Shown: positions 50,863-58,877 of the stretch, piece by piece
How the letters are laid out: the number at the start of each line of letters is the position of its first letter
Position numbering within the stretch: position 1 is the first letter of the stretch
NCBI GenBank assembly: GCA_963789225.1
Contig: CAWBKD010000025.1
Location: 186,001-250,000, forward strand
Reading direction: 5' to 3'
Source: Palsa-504 sp963789225
GTDB taxonomy: Bacteria; Actinomycetota; Actinomycetes; Streptosporangiales; Streptosporangiaceae
DNA length: 64,000 bases
The notes under the pieces: generated by a model
The model's input: the letters and a program-made list of their open reading frames with translations, nothing else
What the model was told of the DNA's origin: nothing
Database searches by the model: none
Translations under genes and position numbers: made by a program

Positions 50863-52887
50863 TTACACGCCTTGTGTGACGGTGAAGATGTGAGCGGGCC
50901 GGGTCGCCGGGTCCAGGCGCACGTAGTTGGCCCGTCCCCACCAGTACGACTCGCCGGTCAGCTCATCGGTCACGACGAACGGGCCGTCCACCCCGAGCGC
51001 GGGCAGATCCAGCCATACCGTCGCCTCCCTGGCCCGGTACGGGTTCAGGTTGACGACCACGATCACGGTGTCGTCCCCCCGGTCCGCGTAGCTGTTGCGG
51101 CCTGACTGGATCCTACTGGAGGCTCGCTTCGAATAGCACATAAGTTCTGGCTGGTCAACGGCGTGGAAGCGCAGATTTCGCAGTCTGTGCAGCGCCGGGT
51201 GGGATCTCCTGATCCGGTTCAATTCTGTGATGTAGTCCGAGATGCCGATGCCCTCGCGGGCGGCCCGGTCCCAGTCGCGGGGCTTGTACTGGTACTTCTC
51301 CGAGTCCATGTACTCCTCGCTGCCTGGGCGCACCGGGACGTTCTCGCACAGCTCGTACCCGGAGTAGATACCCCACGTGGGGGAGAGCGTAGCCGCGAGC
51401 ACGGCCCGGATCCTGAACGCGGGGACCCCGCCGTGCTGCAGGTACTCGTGCAGGATGTCCGGGGTGTTGGCGAAGAAGTTGGGCCGCATGTAGAGGGCGT
51501 CAGGGCCCGCCAGCTCCCGCATGTACGCGGTCAGGTCCTCGACGGTGTTCCGCCAGGTGAAGTACGTGTACGACTGGTGGAACCCGATCTTGGCCAGGGT
51601 CCGCATCATGGCCGGACGGGTGAACGCCTCGGCCAGGAACAGCACGTCGGGGTCGCTGACGGCGATCTCGGCGAGCAGCCGCTCCCAGAACCGCAGCGGC
51701 TTGGTGTGCGGGTTGTCCACGCGGAAGATCCGGACCCCGTGCTCCATCCACAGCCGGACGATCCGCAGCACCTCGGCGTAGAGGCCCTCCGGGTCGTTGT
51801 CGAAGTTCAGCGGGTAGATGTCCTGGTACCTCTTCGGCGGGTTCTCCGCGTACGCGATCGAGCCGTCCGCCCTGGTCGTGAACCACTCCGGGTGCTCCTT
51901 CACCCAGGGGTGGTCCGGGGAGGCGTTCAGCGCCAGGTCGAGCGCGACCTCCATGCCAAGCTCGCGGGTGCGCTCGACGAACGCGTCGAAGTCCGCCATC
52001 GTGCCCAGGTCCGGGTGGATGGTGTCGTGCCCGCCGTCCGGGGACCCGATCGCCCACGGCGAGCCCGGGTCGCCGGGCTGCGGGGTCATCGTGTTGTTGC
52101 GGCCCTTCCGGTGCGTGAAACCGATCGGGTGCACCGGCGGCAGGTACACCACGTCGAAGCCCATCGCCGCGATCGCGTCGAGGCGCTTGGCTGCGGTGCG
52201 CAGCGTGCCGGAGATCGGCGGCTTGCGGCCCGCCGGGTCGAACTGAACCCCTTCAGACCTGGGAAAGAACTCGTACCAAGAGCCGTAAAGCGCGCGCTCC
52301 CTGTCCACCTGCACGGTCAGCGAGGGCGACCTGGTGAGCAGGTCGCGGAGCGGCCACGCGGCCAGGACGGCGGTAACGGCGGGGTGTTCGGCCGCCGTGA
52401 GCCGTTCGGCCGGGCTCAGCCCGGGGTCGCGCATCATCGCGATCAGCGCCCGCAACGCGGCCCTGGCCGCGGCGTTGCGGCTCGCGCCCAGCGGCTGCGG
52501 GATCCGCCGCACCGCCCGCTCGTAGAGCAGCGCGCCCTCGGTGAGCATCAACTCGACGTCCTGGCCGGCCGGGATCTTGATCGCCGCGTCGTGGTGCCAG
52601 CTCGCGATCGGGTCGGCCCACGCCTCCACGTGGAAGCGCCACAGGCCCTCGCTGGTCACGGTCACGTCCGCGCCGTACCGGTCGGTGCCCGGCGCGAGCT
52701 CCCGCATCAGCGTGACCGGGCCCAGGTTGCGCCCGGGGTCGCGCAGTACCACCCCGGTGCCGATGACGCCGTGCCCCTCGCGGAACACGGTGGCGCTGAC
52801 CTGAAAGGTCTCCCCGGCCACCGCCTTCGCCGGGCGGGCACCCTCCTCGACTACCGGCTCGAGGTCGAGGATCGGGATTCGTCCCAT
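50863..52887 (-). CDS. glgE: Alpha-1,4-glucan:maltose-1-phosphate maltosyltransferase
   Basis: GlgE extends alpha-glucan by two glucose units from maltose-1-phosphate. The 674-residue protein starts MGRIPILDLEPVVEEG, has an N-terminal beta domain, the GH13_3 core with RIFRVDNPHTKPLRFW (nucleophile Asp), VLFLAEAFTRP (acid/base Glu), FANTPDILHEYL, and a C-terminal beta domain. The frame is open to 52995, but family N-termini begin at the ATG 52887. It is the first gene of the minus-strand operon and diverges from glgP across 217 bases. Confidence 0.97.
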   Translation of the reverse strand: MGRIPILDLEPVVEEGARPAKAVAGETFQVSATVFREGHGVIGTGVVLRDPGRNLGPVTLMRELAPGTDRYGADVTVTSEGLWRFHVEAWADPIASWHHDAAIKIPAGQDVELMLTEGALLYERAVRRIPQPLGASRNAAARAALRALIAMMRDPGLSPAERLTAAEHPAVTAVLAAWPLRDLLTRSPSLTVQVDRERALYGSWYEFFPRSEGVQFDPAGRKPPISGTLRTAAKRLDAIAAMGFDVVYLPPVHPIGFTHRKGRNNTMTPQPGDPGSPWAIGSPDGGHDTIHPDLGTMADFDAFVERTRELGMEVALDLALNASPDHPWVKEHPEWFTTRADGSIAYAENPPKRYQDIYPLNFDNDPEGLYAEVLRIVRLWMEHGVRIFRVDNPHTKPLRFWERLLAEIAVSDPDVLFLAEAFTRPAMMRTLAKIGFHQSYTYFTWRNTVEDLTAYMRELAGPDALYMRPNFFANTPDILHEYLQHGGVPAFRIRAVLAATLSPTWGIYSGYELCENVPVRPGSEEYMDSEKYQYKPRDWDRAAREGIGISDYITELNRIRRSHPALHRLRNLRFHAVDQPELMCYSKRASSRIQSGRNSYADRGDDTVIVVVNLNPYRAREATVWLDLPALGVDGPFVVTDELTGESYWWGRANYVRLDPATRPAHIFTVTQGV

Positions 52888-53092
52888 CACGCCAGTTACG
52901 CTACCGAGGACGGTGCGGATCATGCCAGCGCGGGGCGGGTAAAGGCGCGGCTGGCCGGCATCGGTCACGGGCCGGTGACGCGGGGGAGTCACCAACGTTC
53001 GTTCGGCTAAATTGAATTTCTTTTCTGGTTGAACTGCCCAGATTAGCGGTCCGGTATGCCGGGATGGGTTCGTCCGTGCCGCGCGGACCCAT

Positions 53093-53104
53093 TAGGGTCG
53101 GCCC
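53093..53104 (+). promoter_or_regulatory. Likely -10 box of glgP (leaderless)
   Basis: TAGGGT at 53093-53098 stands six bases before the glgP GTG at 53105, and no Shine-Dalgarno sequence is present between. In the 217-base divergent gap an AT-rich block at about 53008-53050 probably holds the glgE promoter on the other strand; I could not assign its boxes with confidence. Confidence 0.45.
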
Positions 53105-55693
53105 GTGAGAGCGATTCGCCGGTTCACCGTCCGCATTACCCTCCCCGAGCCGCTGGCCCCGCTGCAGGGCCTGATGCTGAACCTCCGCTGGTCCTGGCAC
53201 GCCCCGACGGCCGACCTGTTCGCGTCGATCGACCCGGCCGCCTGGGCGGCGTCGGGCGGCGACCCGATCGCGATGCTCAGCGCGCTGCCGCCCGCCCGGA
53301 TCTCCGCCCTCGCGGCCGATACGCGATTCCTCGCCGCGCTGCGGGAGGCGGAGGAGGACCTGAACCGGTACATATCGGATCCGCGCTGGTACACCGGCGC
53401 CGGGCTGACCGAGATCGGCCCCGCGTCGGTGGCGTACTTCTCCCCGGAGTACGGGATCACCGCCGCGCTGCCCCAGTACTCCGGCGGCCTGGGCATCCTG
53501 GCCGGCGATCACCTGAAGTCGGCCAGCGACCTGGGCGTCCCGCTGATCGGGGTCGGGCTGCTGTACCGGCACGGGTACTTCACCCAGTCGCTGTCCGCCG
53601 ACGGCTGGCAGGCCGAGCGTTACCCGGGCGACGACCCGAACGGGCTGCCGCTCGAGCTGCTGCGCGACGCCGGCGGGTCCGCGGTGCACGTCGCGGTTGG
53701 CTTGCCCGCGGGCCGCCAGCTGAACGCCCAGGTCTGGGTGGCGCAGGTGGGGCGGATCCCGCTGCTGCTACTCGATTCGTACGTGGAGGAGAACGAGCCC
53801 GGCCTGCACGAGATCACCGACCGGCTGTACGGCGGCGGCAGCGAGCACCGGCTCCGCCAGGAACTCCTCCTCGGCATCGGCGGGATGCGGGCGGTCCGGG
53901 CGTTCTGCGCGCTGCGCGGGCACCCGGCGCCCGAGGTGTTCCACACTAACGAAGGGCACGCCGGGTTCCTCGGCCTGGAGCGGATCCGCGAGTACGGCGG
54001 GCAGGGCCTGAGCTTCGCCGAGGCCCTGCAGGTCACCCGGGCCGGCACCGTGTTCACCACGCACACCCCGGTCGCTGCGGGCATCGACAGGTTCGAGCGC
54101 GACCTGGTGCGGGCGCACTTCGACGACGACCCGCTGCTGCCGATCGACGACGTGCTCGCGCTCGGCGCGGAAACCTACCCGGGCGGCGACCCCGACATGT
54201 TCAACATGGCCGTCATGGGCATGCGCCTGGCCCAGCGCGTCAACGGCGTCTCGATCCTGCACGGCGAGGTCAGCAGGAAGATGTTCGCCGGGCTGTGGCC
54301 GGGGTTCGACACCAGCGAGGTGCCGATCGGCTCGGTGACCAACGGCGTGCACACCCCCACCTGGGTGGCACCGGAGGTCTTGTTCCTGACCGGGACCTCG
54401 GCGGGCGACGCCACCGACTGGGACTGGGAACGGGCCGCGGCCGCGCCGGCCGCGGAGATCTGGGAGGCCAGGCACGTGCTGCGGGCCAGGCTGGTGGCCG
54501 AGACCCGGCGGCGGCTGCTCGCCTCCTGGCGCCAGCGCGGCGCGTCCGGGGCCGAGCTGACCTGGACCGACGAGGTGCTTGACGAGCACGTGCTGACCAT
54601 CGGGTTCGCCCGCCGGGTGCCGTCGTACAAGCGGCTCACGCTCATGCTGAACAACCCCGCCGAGCTCACGGCGCTGCTGAACGACCCCGCGCAGCCGGTC
54701 CAGATCATCGTCGCGGGCAAGGCGCACCCCGCCGACGACGGCGGCAAGGCGCTGATCCAGCAGATGGTCCAGTTCAGTGACACGCCCGACGTCCGGCGCC
54801 GGATCGTGTTCCTGCCCGACTACGACATGGCGATGGCGCACACCCTCGTCCAGGGGTGCGACGTCTGGCTGAACAACCCGCTGCGCCCGCTGGAGGCCTG
54901 CGGGACGTCGGGCATGAAGGCGGCGCTGAACGGCGCGCTGAACCTGTCCGTACGTGACGGCTGGTGGGACGAGTGGTACGACGGCGGGAACGGGTGGGAG
55001 ATCCCGTCGGCCGACGGGGTTCACGACGCCGCGCGGCGTGACGAGCTTGAGGCCCAGGCCCTGTACGAACTGCTCGGCAAGTCGGTGGCGCCGCTGTTCT
55101 ACGACCGGGACGCGGACGGGGTTCCGCTGGGGTGGGTGGAGCGGATCAGGCACACGCTCCGCTCACTCGGGCCGAAGGTACAGGCCGAGCGGATGGTCAG
55201 GGAGTACACCACGGAGCTCTACGTGCCCGCCGCGGCCTCGTCGCGGGCGCTGGCCGACGGGTCCGCGTTCGGGCCCGCGCGGGAGCTCGCGGCCTGGAAG
55301 CAGCGCGTGCAGGCGGCGTGGCCCCAGGTGCGGATCGAGCACGTGGAGTCCGAGGCCGCGGGGCAGCTCCTCGGCTCGGTCCTGGTGGTGCGGGTGTCGG
55401 TGGCGCTGGGCGAGCTCAGCCCGGGCGACGTCGCGGTGGAGGTGGTGTACGGGCGCCCCGACGAGGAGGGCGAGATCGCCGCGCCCGCCTATGCCACGCT
55501 GTCGGCCGAGGGCGCCTCCGAGGCCACCGGCCTGGAGCGGTACTGCGGTGAGGTCCCGCTCGACCGGCCTGGGCCGTTCGGCTACACGGTGCGGGTCCTG
55601 CCGCGGCATCGGCTGCTCGACAGCCGGGCCGAGATGGGCCTGGTCACCTTCCCGCAGGCGCCGGCCGGGATGGTCAACGGCGACCTGCGCTGA
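53105..55693 (+). CDS. glgP: Alpha-glucan phosphorylase (actinobacterial GT35 type)
   Basis: This enzyme releases glucose-1-phosphate from alpha-glucan ends or works in reverse. The 862-residue protein has the DUF3417-type N-terminus (LAPLQGLMLNLRWSWHAP), YFSPEYGITAALPQYSGGLGILAGDHLKSASDLG, HTNEGHAGFLGLERIR, and the PLP lysine in ACGTSGMKAALNGALNLS. This is the bacterial long form, not the E. coli MalP form. It is divergent from glgE, so synthesis and breakdown genes share a control region. The GTG start is probably leaderless. Confidence 0.95.
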   Translation: MRAIRRFTVRITLPEPLAPLQGLMLNLRWSWHAPTADLFASIDPAAWAASGGDPIAMLSALPPARISALAADTRFLAALREAEEDLNRYISDPRWYTGAGLTEIGPASVAYFSPEYGITAALPQYSGGLGILAGDHLKSASDLGVPLIGVGLLYRHGYFTQSLSADGWQAERYPGDDPNGLPLELLRDAGGSAVHVAVGLPAGRQLNAQVWVAQVGRIPLLLLDSYVEENEPGLHEITDRLYGGGSEHRLRQELLLGIGGMRAVRAFCALRGHPAPEVFHTNEGHAGFLGLERIREYGGQGLSFAEALQVTRAGTVFTTHTPVAAGIDRFERDLVRAHFDDDPLLPIDDVLALGAETYPGGDPDMFNMAVMGMRLAQRVNGVSILHGEVSRKMFAGLWPGFDTSEVPIGSVTNGVHTPTWVAPEVLFLTGTSAGDATDWDWERAAAAPAAEIWEARHVLRARLVAETRRRLLASWRQRGASGAELTWTDEVLDEHVLTIGFARRVPSYKRLTLMLNNPAELTALLNDPAQPVQIIVAGKAHPADDGGKALIQQMVQFSDTPDVRRRIVFLPDYDMAMAHTLVQGCDVWLNNPLRPLEACGTSGMKAALNGALNLSVRDGWWDEWYDGGNGWEIPSADGVHDAARRDELEAQALYELLGKSVAPLFYDRDADGVPLGWVERIRHTLRSLGPKVQAERMVREYTTELYVPAAASSRALADGSAFGPARELAAWKQRVQAAWPQVRIEHVESEAAGQLLGSVLVVRVSVALGELSPGDVAVEVVYGRPDEEGEIAAPAYATLSAEGASEATGLERYCGEVPLDRPGPFGYTVRVLPRHRLLDSRAEMGLVTFPQAPAGMVNGDLR

Positions 55694-55725
55694 GTCCGTG
55701 CGCTTCGTCAGGGAGGGGATGGGCC

Positions 55726-56505
55726 ATGGGTGAATTCGTCCGGCTCGAGGTGGCGGACGGCATCGGCACGGTCCGGCTGGACCGGCCGCCGGTCAACGCG
55801 ATGAACGACCAGCTGACCGGCGAGCTCGCGGACGCCGCTCGCGCGGCCGCGGACGACGAGCAGGTCCGCGCGGTGATCATCTACGGCGGCGAGAAGGCCT
55901 TCGCCGCCGGGGCCGACATCGGGAACATGGCCGAGGCGGGCTACGCCGAGATGGCGCTGCGCTCGGGGCGGCTGCAGGAGGCCATGGGGCTGATCGCCGG
56001 CCTGGGCAAGCCGGTGATCGCCGCGATCACGGGGTACGCCCTGGGCGGTGGGCTCGAGCTGGCCCTGGCGGCGGACTTCCGTGTCGCGGGGGAGAACGCC
56101 AGACTCGGCCAGCCGGAGATCCTGCTCGGCGTCATCCCCGGGGCGGGCGGCACGCAGCGGCTGCCCCGCCTGGTCGGGCCTTCCCGGGCCAAGGACCTGA
56201 TTTTCACCGGCCGGATGGTCCGGGCGGCCGAGGCGCACGCCATCGGCCTGGTGGACCTGGTCGCGCCGGACGCCTCGGTCTACGAGGCGGCGGTGGGGAT
56301 GGCGCAGCGGTATACGGCCGGCCCCGCCCTCGCGCTGCGCGCGGCCAAGCAGGCCATCGACTTCGGCCTGGGGGTTGACCTGGCCACCGGCCTGGAGCTC
56401 GAGCGGGTCCAGTTCGCCGCCCTGTTCGGCACGCAGGACCAGCGCGCCGGCATGCGCAGCTTCCTCGAGAACGGCCCGGGAAAGGCCACGTTCACGGGGC
56501 GCTGA
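55726..56505 (+). CDS. Enoyl-CoA hydratase/isomerase family protein
   Basis: A 259-residue crotonase-fold protein: FAAGADIGNMAEAG forms the CoA oxyanion pocket, AAITGYALGGGLELALAADFRVAG the first catalytic helix, and ARLGQPEILLGVIPGAGGTQRLPRLVG holds the second acidic residue (Glu in QPEI). This favours a hydratase in fatty acid beta-oxidation, EchA type. GGGAGGGG is well placed before the ATG. The gene stands alone, followed by a structured repeat. Confidence 0.92.
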   Translation: MGEFVRLEVADGIGTVRLDRPPVNAMNDQLTGELADAARAAADDEQVRAVIIYGGEKAFAAGADIGNMAEAGYAEMALRSGRLQEAMGLIAGLGKPVIAAITGYALGGGLELALAADFRVAGENARLGQPEILLGVIPGAGGTQRLPRLVGPSRAKDLIFTGRMVRAAEAHAIGLVDLVAPDASVYEAAVGMAQRYTAGPALALRAAKQAIDFGLGVDLATGLELERVQFAALFGTQDQRAGMRSFLENGPGKATFTGR

Positions 56506-56592
56506 CCCCGGCGCCCTGGTTGTCCCGGGCATCCCGGAGGCCTCTCTAAGCTTCTGTTCGCTCACCCGTGCGAAATAATCCCATATTTCGGT

Positions 56593-56690
56593 GGAAGATT
56601 CGGGCTTGGTGGAAGATCCGGGGGCCTATAGTCCCCCAAATCCTCCACTGAACCCGGATCTTCCATGATCTTTTCCCGGAGTCGGAGCAA
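56593..56690 (+). repeat. Structured intergenic repeat, copy 1
   Basis: The element begins GGAAGATTCGGGCTT. Its main hairpin pairs GGAAGATCCGGG (56611-56622) perfectly with CCCGGATCTTCC (56653-56664) around a 30-nt loop starting GGCCTATAGT. A tail with GATCTTTTCCCGGAGTCGG follows. It lies between the enoyl-CoA hydratase and DUF427 genes. A second copy in the same orientation is at 57592-57740. Confidence 0.85.
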
Positions 56691-56766
56691 TTGCGCGAGG
56701 CGTTTCCGCGGAGACGCCGCCCGGGCGGCCCGGAATCCCTCGGGCGGCCGGGTGGTTGTGCCAAAC

Positions 56767-57153
56767 ATGGCATCAGGGCACACCATCACGATCACCCCGG
56801 CCGAGCGGCACATCGAGGTCAGCGTGGGCGGCCAGAAACTGGCCTCCTCGGACCGCGCGCTGCGCCTCGACGAGACCGGCTCCCCGGTCCGCTACTACCT
56901 GCCCCGCGAGGACGTGCGCACGGAGCTGCTGCAGCCCACCGCGACGGCGACGACCTGCCCGTTCAAGGGCCAGGCGTCGTACTGGTCAGCTCAGGTCGGC
57001 GGCGAGACCTACCAGGACGTCGTGTGGAGTTACGAGACGCCGATCCCCGGAGCCGAGCAGATCGCCGGCCTGATGTGCTTCTACAACGAGCGCGTCGAGC
57101 TGACCGTCGGCGAGCAGCACCAGCCGGATCCGAGTGCGGCCTCCCGCTCGTAG
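56767..57153 (+). CDS. DUF427 domain protein
   Basis: A 128-residue small beta-rich protein: HTITITPAERHIEVSVGGQKLASSDRALRL, then VRYYLPREDVRTELLQPT, CPFKGQASYWSA and DVVWSYETPIPGAEQIAGLMCFYNERVELTV, all hallmark DUF427. Function is not known. ATG 56767 is preferred over the in-frame ATG at 56665, because that would lie inside the repeat element. It is followed in 18 bases by an ABM-like gene, and the pair is bracketed by two repeat copies. Confidence 0.88.
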   Translation: MASGHTITITPAERHIEVSVGGQKLASSDRALRLDETGSPVRYYLPREDVRTELLQPTATATTCPFKGQASYWSAQVGGETYQDVVWSYETPIPGAEQIAGLMCFYNERVELTVGEQHQPDPSAASRS

Positions 57154-57171
57154 CCGTGCGAGTATCGGGGG

Positions 57172-57495
57172 ATGATCGCGAGAATCTGGCGCGGAGCGGT
57201 CCGGGCGCAGGACGCTGACGCCTACGCGGCGTACGTCCAGCGGACCGGCATTGAGGGCTATCAGCGCACCCCAGGTAACCGCGGAGCCTGGCTGTTCTGG
57301 CGCGTGGAAGGCGAGCGTGCCGAGTTCGTTACCCTGAGCTTCTGGGAGTCCCTGGCCACGATCGAGGGCTTCGCCGGCCTCGACATCGACCGGGCCGTCT
57401 TCTACCCGGATGACGATCAGTTCCTGATCGAGCGCGACCTGACCGTCCGCCACTACCAGGTTGCAGACTCGGATCAGGCGGATACGTCCGGTTAA
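57172..57495 (+). CDS. Antibiotic-biosynthesis-monooxygenase-like protein
   Basis: A 107-residue ABM-fold protein: MIARIWRGAVRAQDADAYAAYVQRTGIEGYQRTPGNRGAWLFWR, FVTLSFWESLATIEGFAG and a C-terminal FYPDDDQFLIERDLTVRHYQV. This resembles the small dimeric ferredoxin-like proteins with heme-oxygenase or monooxygenase relatives; no cofactor site is obvious. It is likely co-transcribed with DUF427. Confidence 0.8.
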   Translation: MIARIWRGAVRAQDADAYAAYVQRTGIEGYQRTPGNRGAWLFWRVEGERAEFVTLSFWESLATIEGFAGLDIDRAVFYPDDDQFLIERDLTVRHYQVADSDQADTSG

Positions 57496-57591
57496 GCGCG
57501 GCACCGGGGAGTCCCACGGGCCCCACTGACCCCACTGACCCCAGCAGTGCGATATCCGATCACCAGTGCGGAACCGCGGATAGTTTTCTGG

Positions 57592-57740
57592 GGAAGATTC
57601 GGGCTTGCGGGAGGATCCGGGGGCTTGCGGGAGGATCCGGGGGCCTCGGGAGGATCCGGGGGCCTCGGGAGGATCCGGGGGCCTATAGTGCACAAAATCC
57701 TCCCCGGAGCCCGGATCCTCCCCGATCCTTTCCGGAGGTC
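57592..57740 (+). repeat. Structured intergenic repeat, copy 2 (expanded)
   Basis: It begins GGAAGATTCGGGCTTGCGGG, followed by an amplified 19-20 bp sub-repeat (GGGAGGATCCGGGGGC plus TTGC or CTC) present four times. The last sub-repeat's GGAGGATCCGGG (57668-57679) pairs perfectly with CCCGGATCCTCC (57710-57721) over a 30-nt loop beginning GGCCTATAGT. The tail CGATCCTTTCCGGAGGTCGG matches copy 1. It lies in the gap between the convergent ABM and DUF1684 genes. Confidence 0.87.
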
Positions 57741-57751
57741 GGCGTATCACG

Positions 57752-58351
57752 TCACATCTGCTCGCCGGCCGTGACCGGAGCGCCGATGGTATTCCCGGCC
57801 GGGGCCAGCGGGCACTGCCAGGCGTGGTTGTACCGGCAGGACGGGTGGTAGAGGAAGTTCAGGTCGACGACCAGCGTGCCGTCCCCGCCGCCCAGGTCGG
57901 CGCCCTTGGCCGTGTCGAGCGCGTACCGGCCGCCGCCGTAGCTGGACGTGCCCGCGGTGCCGTCGCGCAGCGGCAGGAACAGCCCGCCCCCGTACTGGTG
58001 CAGCCACCACACGTCGATCACCGCGTCCAGCGGCGCGGGCAGCCGCACGCTGCCCACGAGGACCAGGGGGATGGTGCCGTCGCTGCTCGGGACGGACCGC
58101 GACTCCTCCCGCTCTGCGGGAAGCAGCGGTAGCTCCCAGCGCAGCGCGGGGTCGTAGGGCCAGTAGGGCAGCCCGGTGGCGCGCAGTGGGTCTCCGGGCG
58201 TTAGCGGGCTCTGCGGGTGGGTCCGGAACAGCTCGTCGCGGCCATGCCGCCACAGCTTGTGCCCGGCCTGCGGATCATCCTCGGCGCGCACCGCAGCGTA
58301 CAGCTCGCTGACCGAACGCCGCCAGCTGACCAGCTCCAGCTCGGTAGTCAT
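57752..58351 (-). CDS. DUF1684 domain protein
   Basis: The 199-residue protein has the DUF1684 pattern: WRRSVSELYAAVRAED, WRHGRDELFRTHPQSPLTP, LPYWPYDPALRWELPL, then SSYGGGRYALDTAKGAD, VVDLNFLYHPSCRYNHAWQCPLAPAGNTIGAPVTAGEQM. The conserved Cys, His and Asn near the C-terminus suggest a metal or hydrolytic site, but function is unproven. It converges on the ABM gene across repeat copy 2 and lies downstream of the 136-residue unknown gene on the same strand. Confidence 0.88.
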   Translation of the reverse strand: MTTELELVSWRRSVSELYAAVRAEDDPQAGHKLWRHGRDELFRTHPQSPLTPGDPLRATGLPYWPYDPALRWELPLLPAEREESRSVPSSDGTIPLVLVGSVRLPAPLDAVIDVWWLHQYGGGLFLPLRDGTAGTSSYGGGRYALDTAKGADLGGGDGTLVVDLNFLYHPSCRYNHAWQCPLAPAGNTIGAPVTAGEQM

Positions 58352-58375
58352 CCCACCCCCGACCCCACACCACAG

Positions 58376-58786
58376 CTAGCTGCCCGCGACCAGCTTGCGC
58401 AGGGCCTGGGCGGCCTGCGCGTTCTGCTCCGCGTAGGTGACCAGCGCGCTGGCCAGCGCGGCGGCCCATTCGTGGACGGGCACCGTCTGCCTGGACAGCA
58501 CCACGCCGCGCACCGCGCGGCAGATCTCCGCGACCGCCCGGCCGTTCTTGACCGACAGCGTCATCTGCAGGTCGCCGAGCTGGACGGCGATCCTGGAGAT
58601 CTCGCCCGGACGCCCCTTCATCCGGTCGGACACGGACCGCTCCCTGTCCACGGTGACGAAGTCGCTCGGCAACGCCTCGCCCAGCGATTGGGTCAGGACG
58701 CGGGCGTAGATGGCCACGTCCGTGCTGTCCGCGCGCAGCGCGGCGGTGACCATGTCCAGCGAGAGCGCGTCATCATGCTCAGTCAT
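58376..58786 (-). CDS. Hypothetical 136-residue protein
   Basis: I do not recognise a named domain. The protein is soluble and alpha/beta mixed, with MTEHDDALSLDMVTAALRAD, LPSDFVTVDRERSVSDRMKG, ISRIAVQLGDLQMTLSVKNGRAVAEICRAVRGVVLS and a C-terminal helix rich in Ala/Gln. TAGAAT on the minus strand (58816-58821) is a good -10, 29 bases before the ATG. It is divergent from the Ser/Thr kinase gene and shares its control region. Confidence 0.7.
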   Translation of the reverse strand: MTEHDDALSLDMVTAALRADSTDVAIYARVLTQSLGEALPSDFVTVDRERSVSDRMKGRPGEISRIAVQLGDLQMTLSVKNGRAVAEICRAVRGVVLSRQTVPVHEWAAALASALVTYAEQNAQAAQALRKLVAGS

Positions 58787-58877
58787 CTGTTAGCCCCACA
58801 GGTAGCGATGCCGTGATTCTATTGGCGCCTGGACCGTCTCCCCAAGGTTGCATCGGTTTCGTACCCTGGATTCCGCG

